From contig NZ_JANUGY010000010.1 of NCBI RefSeq assembly GCF_024756235.1, positions 62,001 through 126,000 on the forward strand: 64,000 bases of DNA. The letters run 5' to 3'. A program made the translations under genes and the position numbers. Source of the stretch: Massilia kyonggiensis (GTDB lineage Bacteria; Pseudomonadota; Gammaproteobacteria; Burkholderiales; Burkholderiaceae_D). This document shows, piece by piece, positions 8,566 to 18,600 of this stretch. The notes beneath the pieces are model-generated. The model saw nothing but the letters and a program-made list of their open reading frames with translations, was not told the DNA's origin and ran no database searches. Position 1 is the stretch's first letter; each line of letters begins with the position of its first letter.

Positions 8566-9482
8566 GGAACAGTTTCATCAAGACCCTTCTCGAGCAGGCG
8601 GACAGGGACGAGCGCATCTTCCTGCTGTGCGGCGACCTGGGCTACTCCGTGCTGGAGCCGTTTGCCCAACGCTTCCCGGACCGTTTCCTGAACGTCGGCA
8701 TCGCCGAACAGAACATGGTCGGCCTCGCGACCGGCCTGGCGCTGGAAGGCTACACCGTGTTCTGCTACTCGATCGGCAACTTCCCGACCCTGCGCGCGAT
8801 GGAGCAAATCCGCTACGACGTCTGCTACCACGAGGCCAACGTCAAGATCATCGCCGTCGGCGGCGGCTATGCCTACGGACCGCTGTCCACCTCGCACCAC
8901 ACGACCGAGGAGCTGGGCATGCTGCGCACGATCCCCGGCATGGTGGTCACGGCGCCGGGCGATCCGTCGGAGGTCGATGCGATGACCGCGTTCATTGCGC
9001 AGCACAAGGGCCCCTGCTACATGCGCCTGAACAAGGCCGGCGAACCGCGCCTGCACGCGCAGCCGCCGGCGCTGGCACTGGGCGCCATCGTGCCCGTGCG
9101 CGAGGTCGAGGGCGCGCGCCATGCCGTGTTCGCGACCGGCGACATGGTCGGCTACGCAGCCCGCTTCCTGGCGGAGCGCGGCCTGGCCGTGGACCTGTTC
9201 AGCTTCCCGTTCGTGAATCCGATCGACGGCGCGCAGCTGAAACGCCTGGCGGCCCGCTACGCCGGCATCACCACGCTGGAAGAGCACCAGGCCAACGGCG
9301 GCTTCGGCTCGGCCGTGCTGGAACGGCTGCACGACCTGCTCTCCGACGGCCATCTCGCAAGCCTGCCGGCCGTGAAGCGGATCGCGATCCCGAACACTTT
9401 CATCGGCACCGCCGGCACGCAGGACTACCTGCGCGACACCATGCACCTGCAGCTGGACGGCTGGGCCGCCACGCTGTCCTGA
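8562..9482 (+). CDS. Transketolase-like, C-terminal subunit
   Basis: The protein is 306 residues from the ATG that overlaps the previous stop; the frame is open further upstream only as a shadow of the first subunit. It matches the pyrimidine-binding and C-terminal domains of transketolase: LNVGIAEQNMVGLATGLAL holds the catalytic Glu that activates thiamine diphosphate, followed by PTLRAMEQIRYD and a SHHTTEELGMLR segment. The C-terminal domain spans about residues 175-306. It forms a heteromeric enzyme with the preceding product. Housekeeping transketolase is normally a single polypeptide of about 650 residues, so this pair is a specialised version. Confidence 0.9.
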   Translation: MRNSFIKTLLEQADRDERIFLLCGDLGYSVLEPFAQRFPDRFLNVGIAEQNMVGLATGLALEGYTVFCYSIGNFPTLRAMEQIRYDVCYHEANVKIIAVGGGYAYGPLSTSHHTTEELGMLRTIPGMVVTAPGDPSEVDAMTAFIAQHKGPCYMRLNKAGEPRLHAQPPALALGAIVPVREVEGARHAVFATGDMVGYAARFLAERGLAVDLFSFPFVNPIDGAQLKRLAARYAGITTLEEHQANGGFGSAVLERLHDLLSDGHLASLPAVKRIAIPNTFIGTAGTQDYLRDTMHLQLDGWAATLS

Positions 9483-9504
9483 CGACTCCAACGGACCACG
9501 CGCC

Positions 9505-10440
9505 ATGACGCCACTGAACGACACCCTGACCCAGTTCGAACAAGGCCAGATCGACAAGCCGACCTTCATTCGCACCATGTACGAGCGCCATCACGCCGCC
9601 CTGTACGATTACGCAGCCTATCTGCCCCGCACCAACATGAAGAAGATCGAGATCGAGGACGGCCGCGTGATCATGACCTCGCGCGACCGCGGCGTGCGCA
9701 TTGCCTGCACCCCGCTCGACTACCGCATCGCGCCAATCGAAACGCTGAACTTCTTCGACTACGAAAAAGAAGAGTCGACGATGATGGAGAACCTCGTCGC
9801 CGACGGCGACAACTACTTCGACATCGGCGCCAACATCGGCTGGTATTCGATCAACATCGCGGTCTCGCGCCGTAATGCGCGCGTGTTCGCGTTCGAGCCG
9901 GTCCCGACGACCTATGCGGACCTGCAGACGAATATCGCGCTGAATGCCTCGGCCAACGTCCAGGCCTTCAATTTCGGCTTTTCGGACCAGGCCGGCGAAT
10001 TCCCGTTTTACTACTATCCGGAAGGCTCGGGCAACGCCTCCGCCGTCAACCTGACCGGCCGCACGGACGTGCAGACCTTCCAGTGCAAGGTGCGCACGCT
10101 GGACGACTTCACGGCCGACACCGGAACCCGCGTCGACTTCATCAAGTGCGACGTAGAAGGCGCCGAACTGCTCGTGTTCAAGGGCGGCATCGAGACCATC
10201 AAGCGCGACAAGCCGGTGGTGCTGTCGGAAATCCTGCGCAAGTGGTCGGCCAAGTTCAACTACAACCCGAACGAGATCTTCGCCCTGTTCCGCGCGATCG
10301 GCTACAACGTCTACACGGCGCAGGGAGGCCGCCTGGCGCCGTTCGGTGACATGGACGAGAACACGATCCCGACGAATTACTTCTTCCTGCATCCCGAGAA
10401 GCACCGCGAACTCGTGCGCCGCTACGCGGTGGAGGCGTGA
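9505..10440 (+). CDS. FkbM-family methyltransferase
   Basis: The 311-residue protein has the FkbM SAM-methyltransferase core: NYFDIGANIGWYSINIAV (motif I), RVFAFEPVPTTYADLQ with the acidic ribose-binding Glu, VDFIKCDVEGAELLVFKGG (motif IV region) and VVLSEILRKW. FkbM enzymes O-methylate hydroxyls, often on sugars of glycans or secondary metabolites. Here it likely methylates the sugar made or transferred by the surrounding genes. It begins 22 bp after the transketolase subunit and its TGA shares one base with the next ATG (TGATG), so it belongs to the same operon. Confidence 0.92.
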   Translation: MTPLNDTLTQFEQGQIDKPTFIRTMYERHHAALYDYAAYLPRTNMKKIEIEDGRVIMTSRDRGVRIACTPLDYRIAPIETLNFFDYEKEESTMMENLVADGDNYFDIGANIGWYSINIAVSRRNARVFAFEPVPTTYADLQTNIALNASANVQAFNFGFSDQAGEFPFYYYPEGSGNASAVNLTGRTDVQTFQCKVRTLDDFTADTGTRVDFIKCDVEGAELLVFKGGIETIKRDKPVVLSEILRKWSAKFNYNPNEIFALFRAIGYNVYTAQGGRLAPFGDMDENTIPTNYFFLHPEKHRELVRRYAVEA

Positions 10441-11951
10441 TGGAGACACGGGCCCCGCTGCTGTCGATCTGCATCCCGACATTCAAACGCGCGGGCCTGT
10501 TGCGCCTGACGCTGGAAAGCATCACGTCGCAAGCGCCGTTCCGGGACACCGACGAGGTCGAGATCGTCATCTCGGACAACTGCTCGCCCGACGAAACCCG
10601 GGCCGTGGCCGAGGAATTCGTACGCGCCTTCCCCGGCAAAGTCGTGTATTACCACCACGAGACGCCGATCACGCCGGACATCAACTTCGAATTCGTGCTC
10701 GGCAAGGGCAGCGGCACCTACCTGAAGCTGCACAACGATAACCTGCTGGTCCACGCCGGCGCGCTCGACGAGATGCTGAAGATCGTCCGCGCGACACAGG
10801 CCGAAAAGCCGATCGTCTTCTTCACGAACGGGAACATGTACACGGGCGAGCTGTTCGACACCGCCCGGTCGTTCGACGAATTCCTCGCCAAGGCCTCGTA
10901 CTTCTGTACCTGGATCGGTGGCTTCGGCATGTGGCGCGACGAGTTCCATGCGATCCCGGACATCGGCCGCCTCGAGAAACTGCGGCTGGTGCAGACGGAC
11001 GTCCTGTTCCGCCTGCTCTCGGCGGGCAAGCGCGCCATCATCCTGTACGCCAGCTATTTCACGAGCATGCCTGTCGGCCGCAAGAGCGGCTACAACGTGG
11101 CCGAAGTCTTCGGCCACAACTACCTGGCGCTGATGAAACCCTATCTCGCGTCCGGCCACCTGAGCCGGGAAGCTTACGAGGCCGAGAAGCAGCGCATCCT
11201 CGTCCACCAGACCATCCCGTACTACTTCGACCAGAGCAACGACTTCGACAAGAGCGGCTTCCTGAAGTGGATGGAGGACTACCGCGACGACAACTACTTC
11301 TATGCGGCGATCGCGCCGAAGGTGACCAACGGTCCCGCCGACCCGTCACATATCACGCTGGCCGAGTTGTGGCGCTTCCGCAATCCGCACAACGAGACGC
11401 ATCTGGTCGAAAGCCACGGCGCGATCAATTTCAACAACGTGACGTGCGGCCGGCGCAGTTACGGCGGCCTGTCCATATGGACGTTCGGCAGCGGCGACGA
11501 GGCGCTGCGGATCGGGCACTTCGTCTCCATCGCCGACGACGTCAAGTTCCTGCTGGGCGGTAACCACGCCTATACGGGCTTCTCGACCTTTCCGTTCATG
11601 GCGAAGTATTTCGGCGTCGCCGAAGCGCAGTCCAAGGGACCCATCGTGATTGAGGACGACGTCTGGATCGGGTACGGCACGACGGTGCTGTCCGGCGTCA
11701 CGATCGGCAAGGGCGCGGTGATCGCGGCGGGCAGCGTCGTGACGAAGGATATCCCGCCCTACACGGTCGCCGGCGGCAACCCGGCCCGCCCGATCAAGCC
11801 GCGCTTCGCGCCCGAAGTGATCGAGCGCCTGCTGGCTTTCGATTTCGCCAGCCTGTCGGACCAGGCGATCCTGGCCAACCGCGATCTCGTGGACACGGCC
11901 CTGACGCCGGAAAACGTGGACGCGGTACTGGCGCAGCTGCGCGGCCAATAA
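10440..11951 (+). CDS. Fusion of GT2 glycosyltransferase and CatB-type hexapeptide acetyltransferase
   Basis: The protein is 503 residues from the ATG that overlaps the previous stop by one base; a GTG one codon earlier is possible. Residues about 5-250 are a GT2 domain: LLSICIPTFKRAGLLRLTLE, VEIVISDNCSPDET, and GTYLKLHNDN in the DxD position. After a poorly conserved middle, residues about 345-475 form a left-handed beta-helix acetyltransferase of the CatB/xenobiotic acyltransferase type: GNHAYTG, GPIVIEDDVWIGYGTTVLSG, VTIGKGAVIAAGSVVTKD and YTVAGGNPA. One polypeptide may therefore transfer a sugar and O-acetylate it. It is the last gene of the operon. Confidence 0.88.
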   Translation: METRAPLLSICIPTFKRAGLLRLTLESITSQAPFRDTDEVEIVISDNCSPDETRAVAEEFVRAFPGKVVYYHHETPITPDINFEFVLGKGSGTYLKLHNDNLLVHAGALDEMLKIVRATQAEKPIVFFTNGNMYTGELFDTARSFDEFLAKASYFCTWIGGFGMWRDEFHAIPDIGRLEKLRLVQTDVLFRLLSAGKRAIILYASYFTSMPVGRKSGYNVAEVFGHNYLALMKPYLASGHLSREAYEAEKQRILVHQTIPYYFDQSNDFDKSGFLKWMEDYRDDNYFYAAIAPKVTNGPADPSHITLAELWRFRNPHNETHLVESHGAINFNNVTCGRRSYGGLSIWTFGSGDEALRIGHFVSIADDVKFLLGGNHAYTGFSTFPFMAKYFGVAEAQSKGPIVIEDDVWIGYGTTVLSGVTIGKGAVIAAGSVVTKDIPPYTVAGGNPARPIKPRFAPEVIERLLAFDFASLSDQAILANRDLVDTALTPENVDAVLAQLRGQ

Positions 11952-11969
11952 CGACATATTAAACACGAA

Positions 11970-12004
11970 AGGCCGGCGGCGCATGGTGCGCCGCCGGCCT
12001 TTTT
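11970..12004 (+). terminator. Rho-independent terminator of the glycosylation operon
   Basis: A perfect 13-bp stem (11970-11982 with 11988-12000) encloses a 5-nt loop (ATGGT) and is followed by a run of five T (12000-12004). It lies 18 bp after the last operon gene and just before the convergent hlyD-like gene. A short A-run on the left side could let it work weakly for the opposite strand too. Confidence 0.93.
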
Positions 12005-12024
12005 GCTTCGCTCCGCCCTTCGAA

Positions 12025-13380
12025 TCAGGGTTCGCGGATCGCTTCGTCGAGGCCCTTCGTCAGGGGCCACAGCAGGTACGACAGCACGGTGCGCTTGCCG
12101 ACCACGATTTCGGCCGTCAGGGTCATGCCCGGCAGCAGGCGCGCGTGCGGGTCCATGTTCTTCAACTTGCCGCCGCCGAGGTCGATACGGCTCACGTAGT
12201 ACGCGTCGGTGCCCGTGTCCACGTTCGTCGTCTCGCGCTTGAACGCGTCTTCGGACAACGTGCGCACTTTCGCTTCCAGCGTGCCGTGCTTCTGGAACGG
12301 GAACGCGTCGAGCTTGATGTGCGCCACGTCGCCCGCCTTCACGTGGCCGACGTCGAGCGAATCGATCTGCACCTCGGCGTCCAGCGCGGTCCCCAGCGGC
12401 ACGAGCGTGAACATCTTCTCGGCGGCCTGCGCGACGGAACCCTGCGACAGCTTGGCGATGTCCTGCACCATGGCGTCGGCCGGTGCCGTCAGGATCACCT
12501 TGTCGCGGCGCAGCGTGCCCTTCTTGATCTGCTCGGCCGTCGCGTCGCGTTCGCGCGTGAGGTTCAGCATGTCTTCCATGATCTTCTGGCGCCAGCCGTT
12601 CACGAACGCGCGCTTCTCCGCCTCCAGGCCGGCCAGCGTGCGCCGGATCTCCGGTTCCTGGTTCTTCGCCAGCGTGTAGTCGCGTTCCACTTCCATGCGC
12701 TTGTTGCGCGCGTCCAGCAGGTTGACCTTGGCGCCGAATTTCTGGTCGACGAGGCGTTCCTGCATCGTCTCCACTTCGCGCAGCGATTTCGTCCGGTCGG
12801 CCAGCACCTGCTGGTCGTGCACGTTCGTGTCGAGCGACGCGCGGGCCTTGGCGATGTTCTCGTCCAGGCGCGCCATCTGCGCGGCGAAGTTGGCGCGGCG
12901 CTCGCCGGCCAGCTTGTCCTGCAGCCGGGTGTCGGCCGACACCTGGCTCGTCTCGGCCGGCATGCCGCGGCCGGACAATTCGGCCTCGAGGCGTTTCACC
13001 TGCGTGTCCAGGCTGTCGAACTTCAGGCGCAGTTGCGCCTGGTCGGCGTCGGCGTCCGTCGGGTCCAGCGTGGCGAGACGCTCGCCCTTCTTGACGACCT
13101 GGCCGATGCGCACGTCGATCGAACGGATGATCGAGGTCTCGATCGGCTGCACGACGATGTTGGACAACGGCGTGGTGAGCCGGCCCTGCGCCTTCACGAC
13201 CTCGTCGACCTCGGCGACGCTGGCCCAGCCGAGGAAGCACACGAGCATCGCCGCCAGCGCGTGGACGGTGATGCGGGCATACGGCGGCAGCGGCCGGCGC
13301 TCGATCTCGTCGGCGTCCGGCAGGAACTCGACGTCGGTCGGGTCGAGTGCCGTTACAGATGACTTGTTTGCTGGTTCCAT
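12025..13380 (-). CDS. Type I secretion membrane fusion protein, HlyD family
   Basis: The 451-residue adaptor links an inner-membrane ABC exporter to a TolC-type outer-membrane channel. It has a short cytoplasmic N-terminus, one membrane segment (ITVHALAAMLVCFLGWASVA, about 36-55), a biotinyl/lipoyl-like segment (QGRLTTPLSNIVVQPIE), a long coiled-coil stretch rich in charged residues (about 110-290), and a C-terminal beta-barrel region ending with LLPGMTLTAEIVVGKRTVLSYLL, the HlyD-family hallmark. The start overlaps the end of the upstream ABC gene by 28 bp, so the two are co-translated. The TolC partner is not in the window. Confidence 0.94.
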   Translation of the reverse strand: MEPANKSSVTALDPTDVEFLPDADEIERRPLPPYARITVHALAAMLVCFLGWASVAEVDEVVKAQGRLTTPLSNIVVQPIETSIIRSIDVRIGQVVKKGERLATLDPTDADADQAQLRLKFDSLDTQVKRLEAELSGRGMPAETSQVSADTRLQDKLAGERRANFAAQMARLDENIAKARASLDTNVHDQQVLADRTKSLREVETMQERLVDQKFGAKVNLLDARNKRMEVERDYTLAKNQEPEIRRTLAGLEAEKRAFVNGWRQKIMEDMLNLTRERDATAEQIKKGTLRRDKVILTAPADAMVQDIAKLSQGSVAQAAEKMFTLVPLGTALDAEVQIDSLDVGHVKAGDVAHIKLDAFPFQKHGTLEAKVRTLSEDAFKRETTNVDTGTDAYYVSRIDLGGGKLKNMDPHARLLPGMTLTAEIVVGKRTVLSYLLWPLTKGLDEAIREP

Positions 13381-15488
13381 AATTGAATGTAAGTAGAGCA
13401 GCGCGTCAGGAGTTCTTCATGGCGGCCCGCATCCATCAGCTGGCCGCGCTGCATGACCAGGATCGAATCGGCGTTGACGAGCGTCGACAGGCGGTGCGAC
13501 ACCATGATCACGGTGCGGCCCACGGCGATGCGCGACAGGTTGTTGATGAAGATCGCTTCGCTTTCCGGGTCGAGCGCGCTGGCCGCTTCGTCCAGCACGA
13601 GGATGCGCGGCTTGGCCAGCAGCGCGCGAGCGATCGACAGGCGCTGCTTCTGGCCGCCGGACAGGTTCGACGCATTCTCTTCCAGCATCGTGTCGTAGCC
13701 CTGCGGCATGCGCTCGATGAATTCGTCGGCGCCCGCGGCTCTAGCCGCCTCGACGATGTCCTCGAAGCTGGCCTCCGGCATCGTCGCCGCGATGTTCTCG
13801 CGCACCGTGCCGTGGAACAGGAAGTTTTCCTGCAGGACGACGCCGACCTGGCGGCGCAGGTGCGACAAATCGATCTCGCGGGCGTCGTAGCCGTCGAAGC
13901 GCACGAGGCCTTCCTGGATCTTGTACAGGCCGTGGATGACCTTCGTGATCGTCGTCTTGCCCGAGCCGCTGCGGCCCACGATGCCGATCACGCTGCCTTC
14001 CTTGATCTCGAAGCTGGCGCGGTCGAGCGCGTTGTTCTGCGCGCCCGGATAGCGGAACACGACGTTGTCGAACGTGATGTTGCCGCGCAGTTCGGGGCGC
14101 AGGCCGCCGCTGCGGCCTTCCGGCGCGCGGTTCATGACTTCGCCCAGCATGCGGATCGACAGCGCCGTTTCCTGGTATTCGTTGACGAGGCCCACCAGGG
14201 CGATCAGCGGCCCGCTGACGCGGCCGGACAGCATCTGGAAGGCGATCAGGGCGCCGACGGACAGGGTCTGGTCGAACACGTCCTGGGCGCCGATCACGAT
14301 GATCACGACGGGCAGCAGCTTGCCGAGGAAGTCGGTGACGGCATTGCCCGTGATGGAGATCTGGCCCACGCGGAAATGCTGGTTCAGTGCGTGCGCGGAG
14401 CGCTGGTCCCACGCGCGGCGCTGCATCGGCTCGATGGCGAGCGCCTTCACCGTGCGCATGCCGTGGATGGTTTCCACCATCAGCGCCTGGCGCTGGCCTT
14501 CGGCCGTGTACAGGTCGTTCAGGCGGCGCTGGAACGTGGGCACGAGGACCGCGACGATGCCGCTGATCAGGAAGGTGAACAGCAGCACGATCATCGCCAG
14601 CTTGACGGAATAGCTGAACAGGATCGGCAGCAGGATGAACAGCGCCGTCAGGTCCAGCGCCGTGAAGAACATGCGGCCCGTGAGGAAGCCGCGGATCTTT
14701 TCCATCTGCTGCATGTGGCGCACGACCACGCCCGCGGACGTGGTCTCGAAATAATCGATGGGCAGCGACAGCAGGTGCGCGAACGTGCGCCGGGTCAGGC
14801 GGATGTCGATCTTGTTGGTGGCCCACAAGGTCAGGATCTGGCGCATGAAGCCGAACGTCGATTCGAACAGCAGCGCGATGGCGATGCCGGCCGCCAGCAC
14901 CCACAACGTGGACACGCTGTGGTGCACGAGTACCTTGTCGATGACGAGCTGGAAGAAGATCGGCGACGCCAGGCCGAGGACGTTCATCGCCATCGCGGCG
15001 ATGGCGATGTCGCGGAACGCGGCCTTCTGCTGCAGGATCTCGGGAATGAACCAGCGCAGGCCGAACGGCTGGCGCGTGTCGGAGAGTTTGGACGTGCGTT
15101 TGAGGAACAGCACTTCGCCGCTCCACAGGGCCTGGAACGCGGCCGGGTCGAGCATCTTGACGGCGCCCAGGTCGCCGAGCGGATCGAGCACGGCGAGCAC
15201 GCCGCCGTCGTCCACGCGGGCGCCGACGACGATCATGCTGTTGCCGTCCTTCAGGCGCGCGAGCAGCGGGAATACGCCCTTTTGCCCCAGCAGCTTGTCG
15301 ACGGTCAGCTGGCGCAGCTTGGCCTTCAGGCCGATGCTCGACGCCATCCCCAGCAACATGGAGGACGAAGGCTCTTCTGCGTTCAACGCATAGTCGTGGA
15401 TCAGGCGTTCCGGGTTCACTTGCAGGCCGTGGTGCTGCGCGATGGCAGTCAGGCATTGCAAAGTCGTATGAGGGAATTTATCGGCCAT
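13353..15488 (-). CDS. Type I secretion ABC transporter (HlyB-type) with degenerate C39-like domain
   Basis: The 711-residue permease-ATPase powers one-step export of unfolded substrates. Residues 1-130 form a C39 peptidase-like domain. Aligned with HlyB (AQHHGLQVNPE against AQYHN.VNPE), the catalytic Cys position is Thr, so it should bind substrate rather than cut it. Residues about 150-430 carry the six-helix membrane domain. The ATPase has Walker A GIVGRSGSGKTTITK, signature LSGGQKQRLSIARAL and Walker B ILVLDEAASALD followed by the switch His (VSHRLSTL). It stands between its likely substrate gene upstream and the HlyD-type gene downstream. Confidence 0.95.
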   Translation of the reverse strand: MADKFPHTTLQCLTAIAQHHGLQVNPERLIHDYALNAEEPSSSMLLGMASSIGLKAKLRQLTVDKLLGQKGVFPLLARLKDGNSMIVVGARVDDGGVLAVLDPLGDLGAVKMLDPAAFQALWSGEVLFLKRTSKLSDTRQPFGLRWFIPEILQQKAAFRDIAIAAMAMNVLGLASPIFFQLVIDKVLVHHSVSTLWVLAAGIAIALLFESTFGFMRQILTLWATNKIDIRLTRRTFAHLLSLPIDYFETTSAGVVVRHMQQMEKIRGFLTGRMFFTALDLTALFILLPILFSYSVKLAMIVLLFTFLISGIVAVLVPTFQRRLNDLYTAEGQRQALMVETIHGMRTVKALAIEPMQRRAWDQRSAHALNQHFRVGQISITGNAVTDFLGKLLPVVIIVIGAQDVFDQTLSVGALIAFQMLSGRVSGPLIALVGLVNEYQETALSIRMLGEVMNRAPEGRSGGLRPELRGNITFDNVVFRYPGAQNNALDRASFEIKEGSVIGIVGRSGSGKTTITKVIHGLYKIQEGLVRFDGYDAREIDLSHLRRQVGVVLQENFLFHGTVRENIAATMPEASFEDIVEAARAAGADEFIERMPQGYDTMLEENASNLSGGQKQRLSIARALLAKPRILVLDEAASALDPESEAIFINNLSRIAVGRTVIMVSHRLSTLVNADSILVMQRGQLMDAGRHEELLTRCSTYIQLWNQQTSHL

Positions 15489-15606
15489 TAGGAAACTAAT
15501 AGAAGCGAAGAGCGGCAGACCGAGAGATTACTCCGTTGTTGGACAGAATTGTTGCTGAACAGCACTGTGTTAACCCCTTATTTCTCGTTTGTCGCAATTT
15601 GGACGC

Positions 15607-15642
15607 AAAAAAAGGCAAGACCGATAACGGTCTTGCCTTTTT
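15607..15642 (-). terminator. Terminator between the repeat-protein gene and the transporter gene
   Basis: Read on the minus strand, a 12-bp stem (15628-15639 with 15612-15623, loop of 4) is followed by seven T (plus-strand A-run 15607-15613). It lies about 40 bp after the stop of the repeat-protein gene and about 120 bp before the transporter start. It should limit read-through from the highly repetitive substrate gene into the transporter genes. The plus strand also carries a T-run on the other side, so it may be bidirectional. Confidence 0.92.
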
Positions 15643-15683
15643 GATGTCAGCGCGGGGCCGGCGCGAACCGGCCCCTGTGGTCA

Positions 15684-18600
15684 TTACTTGCGACCGCCGG
15701 TGGTGAGGAAGCCGGAGTCCTGCGGCGTCGTCACCGACTTGGCCAGCGATTCGGCCGTCGAGGTCATCGCCGCATTCGCACCCGACACCTTGTTGCCGTT
15801 GGCGTCGAACTGCTTCATCACGTCGACCATCGTGCCGACCGAAGCCAGCAGGCCGGTCTGCGCACCCGCCAGGTTCGGCAGGGTCAGGCCACCAGCCACG
15901 GCGCCGGTATCGGCGGCGTTGAAGGCGGTCATCGCCTGGACCATGCTGCCCACCTTGCTGCTCAGGGTGGTCGCTGCCGCCGCGGCTTCCGCGGCCGACT
16001 TGTCGGTCGTGAACCACACGTCGCCCGTGGCGGCCGTGGAGCCGTCGGTCTTCGTGAAGGTCGACTGCATGCCGATCCAGTTGCCGTTGTCCTTGGCCGC
16101 GGTCTTGTCGCCGTTGACGTTGATGCTTGCCACGTTCAGCGATGCCAGGCTCTTCAGCTCGCCCGATTCGCTGACGCCGTCGCCGTTCGCATCGACCCAG
16201 ACCTTCAGGTTGCTGTAAGCAGCATCCTTCGAGTCGATCACGCCGTCGGCATTCGCATCCAGCTGGGCCAGTGCTTCGTAGCCGTTGGACGCGTTCTGGC
16301 CGTTCGCCAGCTTGGTCGACGTACCGAACAGCTCGCTACCGTCGTCGATCGCACCGTTGCCGTTGCGATCCAGGGCCAGCAGGCCGTCGGTCGCATCCAC
16401 CCAGCCCGTCGTGACCTTGTTGCCGGTCGCGAACAGGTCGAACTGCACGCCCTGGGCGATGCTCGTCGTGTGGACGCCGTCGCCGTTCAGGTCCAGCACG
16501 ATCGGGCTGCCGACCTTGAGCTGCTGGATCTGTGCCGTCGTCATCGCGTTCACCTGGGCCGACGTCAGCGCCTCGACCTGGGCGGTCGTCAGCGCGGCCA
16601 CCTGGGTCGTCGACAGGCCGTTCTGGATCTGGTTCGTCGTCAGCGCCTGGATCTGGTTCGTCTTCAGGATCGCGATGTCGCGGGTTTCCAGCGCGGCCAC
16701 CTGGCTCGTCGTCAGCACCGCCACCTGGCCGGTCGACAACGCGAGGACCTGTGCAGTCGACAGCGCGACGATCTGGTTCGTCGTCAGGCCGTTGGCAACC
16801 TGGTTCGTCGTCAGCGCGGCCACCTGCGCCGTCGTCAGCGCGGCCAGTTGCGTCGTGCTCAGGCCGGCCGAGATCTGCGCCGTCGTCAGCGCCTGGATCT
16901 GGCTCGACTTCAGGGCGACGAGGTCACGGGTTTCCAGCGCGCCGACCTGGTTCGTCGTCAGGGCTGCAGCCTGGGCCGTGGTCAGGACGGCAACCTGGGC
17001 CGAGGTCAGCGCGACGATCTGGTTCGTCGTCAGGCCGTTCGCCACCTGGTTCGTCGTCAGCGCGGCGATCTGGTGCGTCTTCAGGGCGGCCAGGTCGGCC
17101 GTTTCGATCGCGGCCACCTGCGCCGTGGTCAGCGACGATGCCTGGGCGGTCGTCAGCGCAGATGCCTGGGCCGTCGTCAGCGCGATGATCTGGTTCGTCG
17201 TCAGGCCGTTGGCAAGCTGGCTCGTCGTCAGAGCGGCAACCTGGGCCGTCGTCAGCGCGGCAACCTGGGCGGTCGACAGGCCGGCCGAGATCTGGGCCGT
17301 CGACAGCGCCTGGATCTGGTTCGACTTCAAGGCCACGAGGTCACGGGTTTCCAGCGCGGCCACCTGGTTCGTCGTCAGGGCGGCGGCCTGGGCCGTCGTC
17401 AGCGCGGCAACCTGGGCCGAGGTCAGGGCAACGATCTGGCTCGTCGTCAGGCCGTTCGCGACCTGGTTCGTCGTCAGCGCGGCGATCTGGTTCGTCTTCA
17501 GCGCGGCCAGGTCGGCCGTCTGGAGCGCGGCCACCTGCTGCGTGCTCAGCGACGAAGCCTGGGCCGTCGTCAGCGCAGCTGCCTGGGCCGTCGTCAGCGC
17601 GACGATCTGGTTCGTCGTCAGGCCGTTGACGACCTGGTTCGTCGTCAGCGCGGCCACCTGGGCCGTCGTCAGCGCGGCCACCTGCTGGGTGGTCAGGCCG
17701 GCCGAGACCTGGGCGGTCGACAGCGCCTGGATCTGGTTCGACTTCAGGGCGACGAGGTCGCGGGTTTCCAGCGCAGCCACCTGGTTCGTCGTCAGGGCGG
17801 CGGCCTGGGCCGTCGTCAGGGCGGCGACCTGGGCCGAGGTCAGGCCCACGATCTGGTTCGTCGTCAGGCCGTTCGCCACCTGGTTCGTCGTCAGGGCGGC
17901 GATCTGGTTCGTCTTCATGGCGGCCAGGTCGGCCGTCTCGATGGCGGCCACTTGCGACGTGCCGAGGGAGGCGGTCTGCGCAGTGGTCAGCGCGCCGGCT
18001 TGTGCCGTGGTCAGGGCGACGATCTGGTTCGTCGTCAGGCCGTTGGCAACCTGGTTCGTCGTCAGCGCGGCCACCTGGGCCGTCGTCAGCGCGGCCACCT
18101 GCTGGGTGGTCAGGCCGGCCGAAATCTGCGTGGTCGACAGCGCCTGGATCTGGTTCGACTTCAGGGCCACGAGGTCGCGGGTTTCCAGCGCAGCCACCTG
18201 GTTCGTCGTCAGGGCGGCGGCCTGGGCCGTCGTCAGGGCGGCGACCTGGGCCGAGGTCAGGCCGACGATCTGGTTCGTCGTCAGGCCGTTCGCCACCTGG
18301 TTCGTCGTCAGGGCGGCGATCTGGTTCGTTTTCATGGCGGCCAGGTCGGCCGTCTCGATCGCGGCAACCTGCGACGTGCTCAGCGACGAAGCCTGGGCCG
18401 TCGTCAGCGCAGCTGCCTGGGCCGTGGTCAGGGCGACGATCTGGTTCGTCGTCAGGCCATTGACGACCTGGTTCGTCGACAGCGCGGCGATCTGGGCGGT
18501 CGTCATCGAAGCGACTTGCGCCGTGGTCAGGCCGGCCGAGATCTGCGTGGTCGACAGCGCCTGGATCTGGTTCGACTTCAGGGCGACGAGGTCACGCGTT

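Noticed and set aside
15684..16500. Classical RTX toxin assignment
   Set aside because: No GGxGxDxUx nonapeptides are present and no acyltransferase (hlyC-type) gene lies nearby. Only DxNxDG loops are seen.
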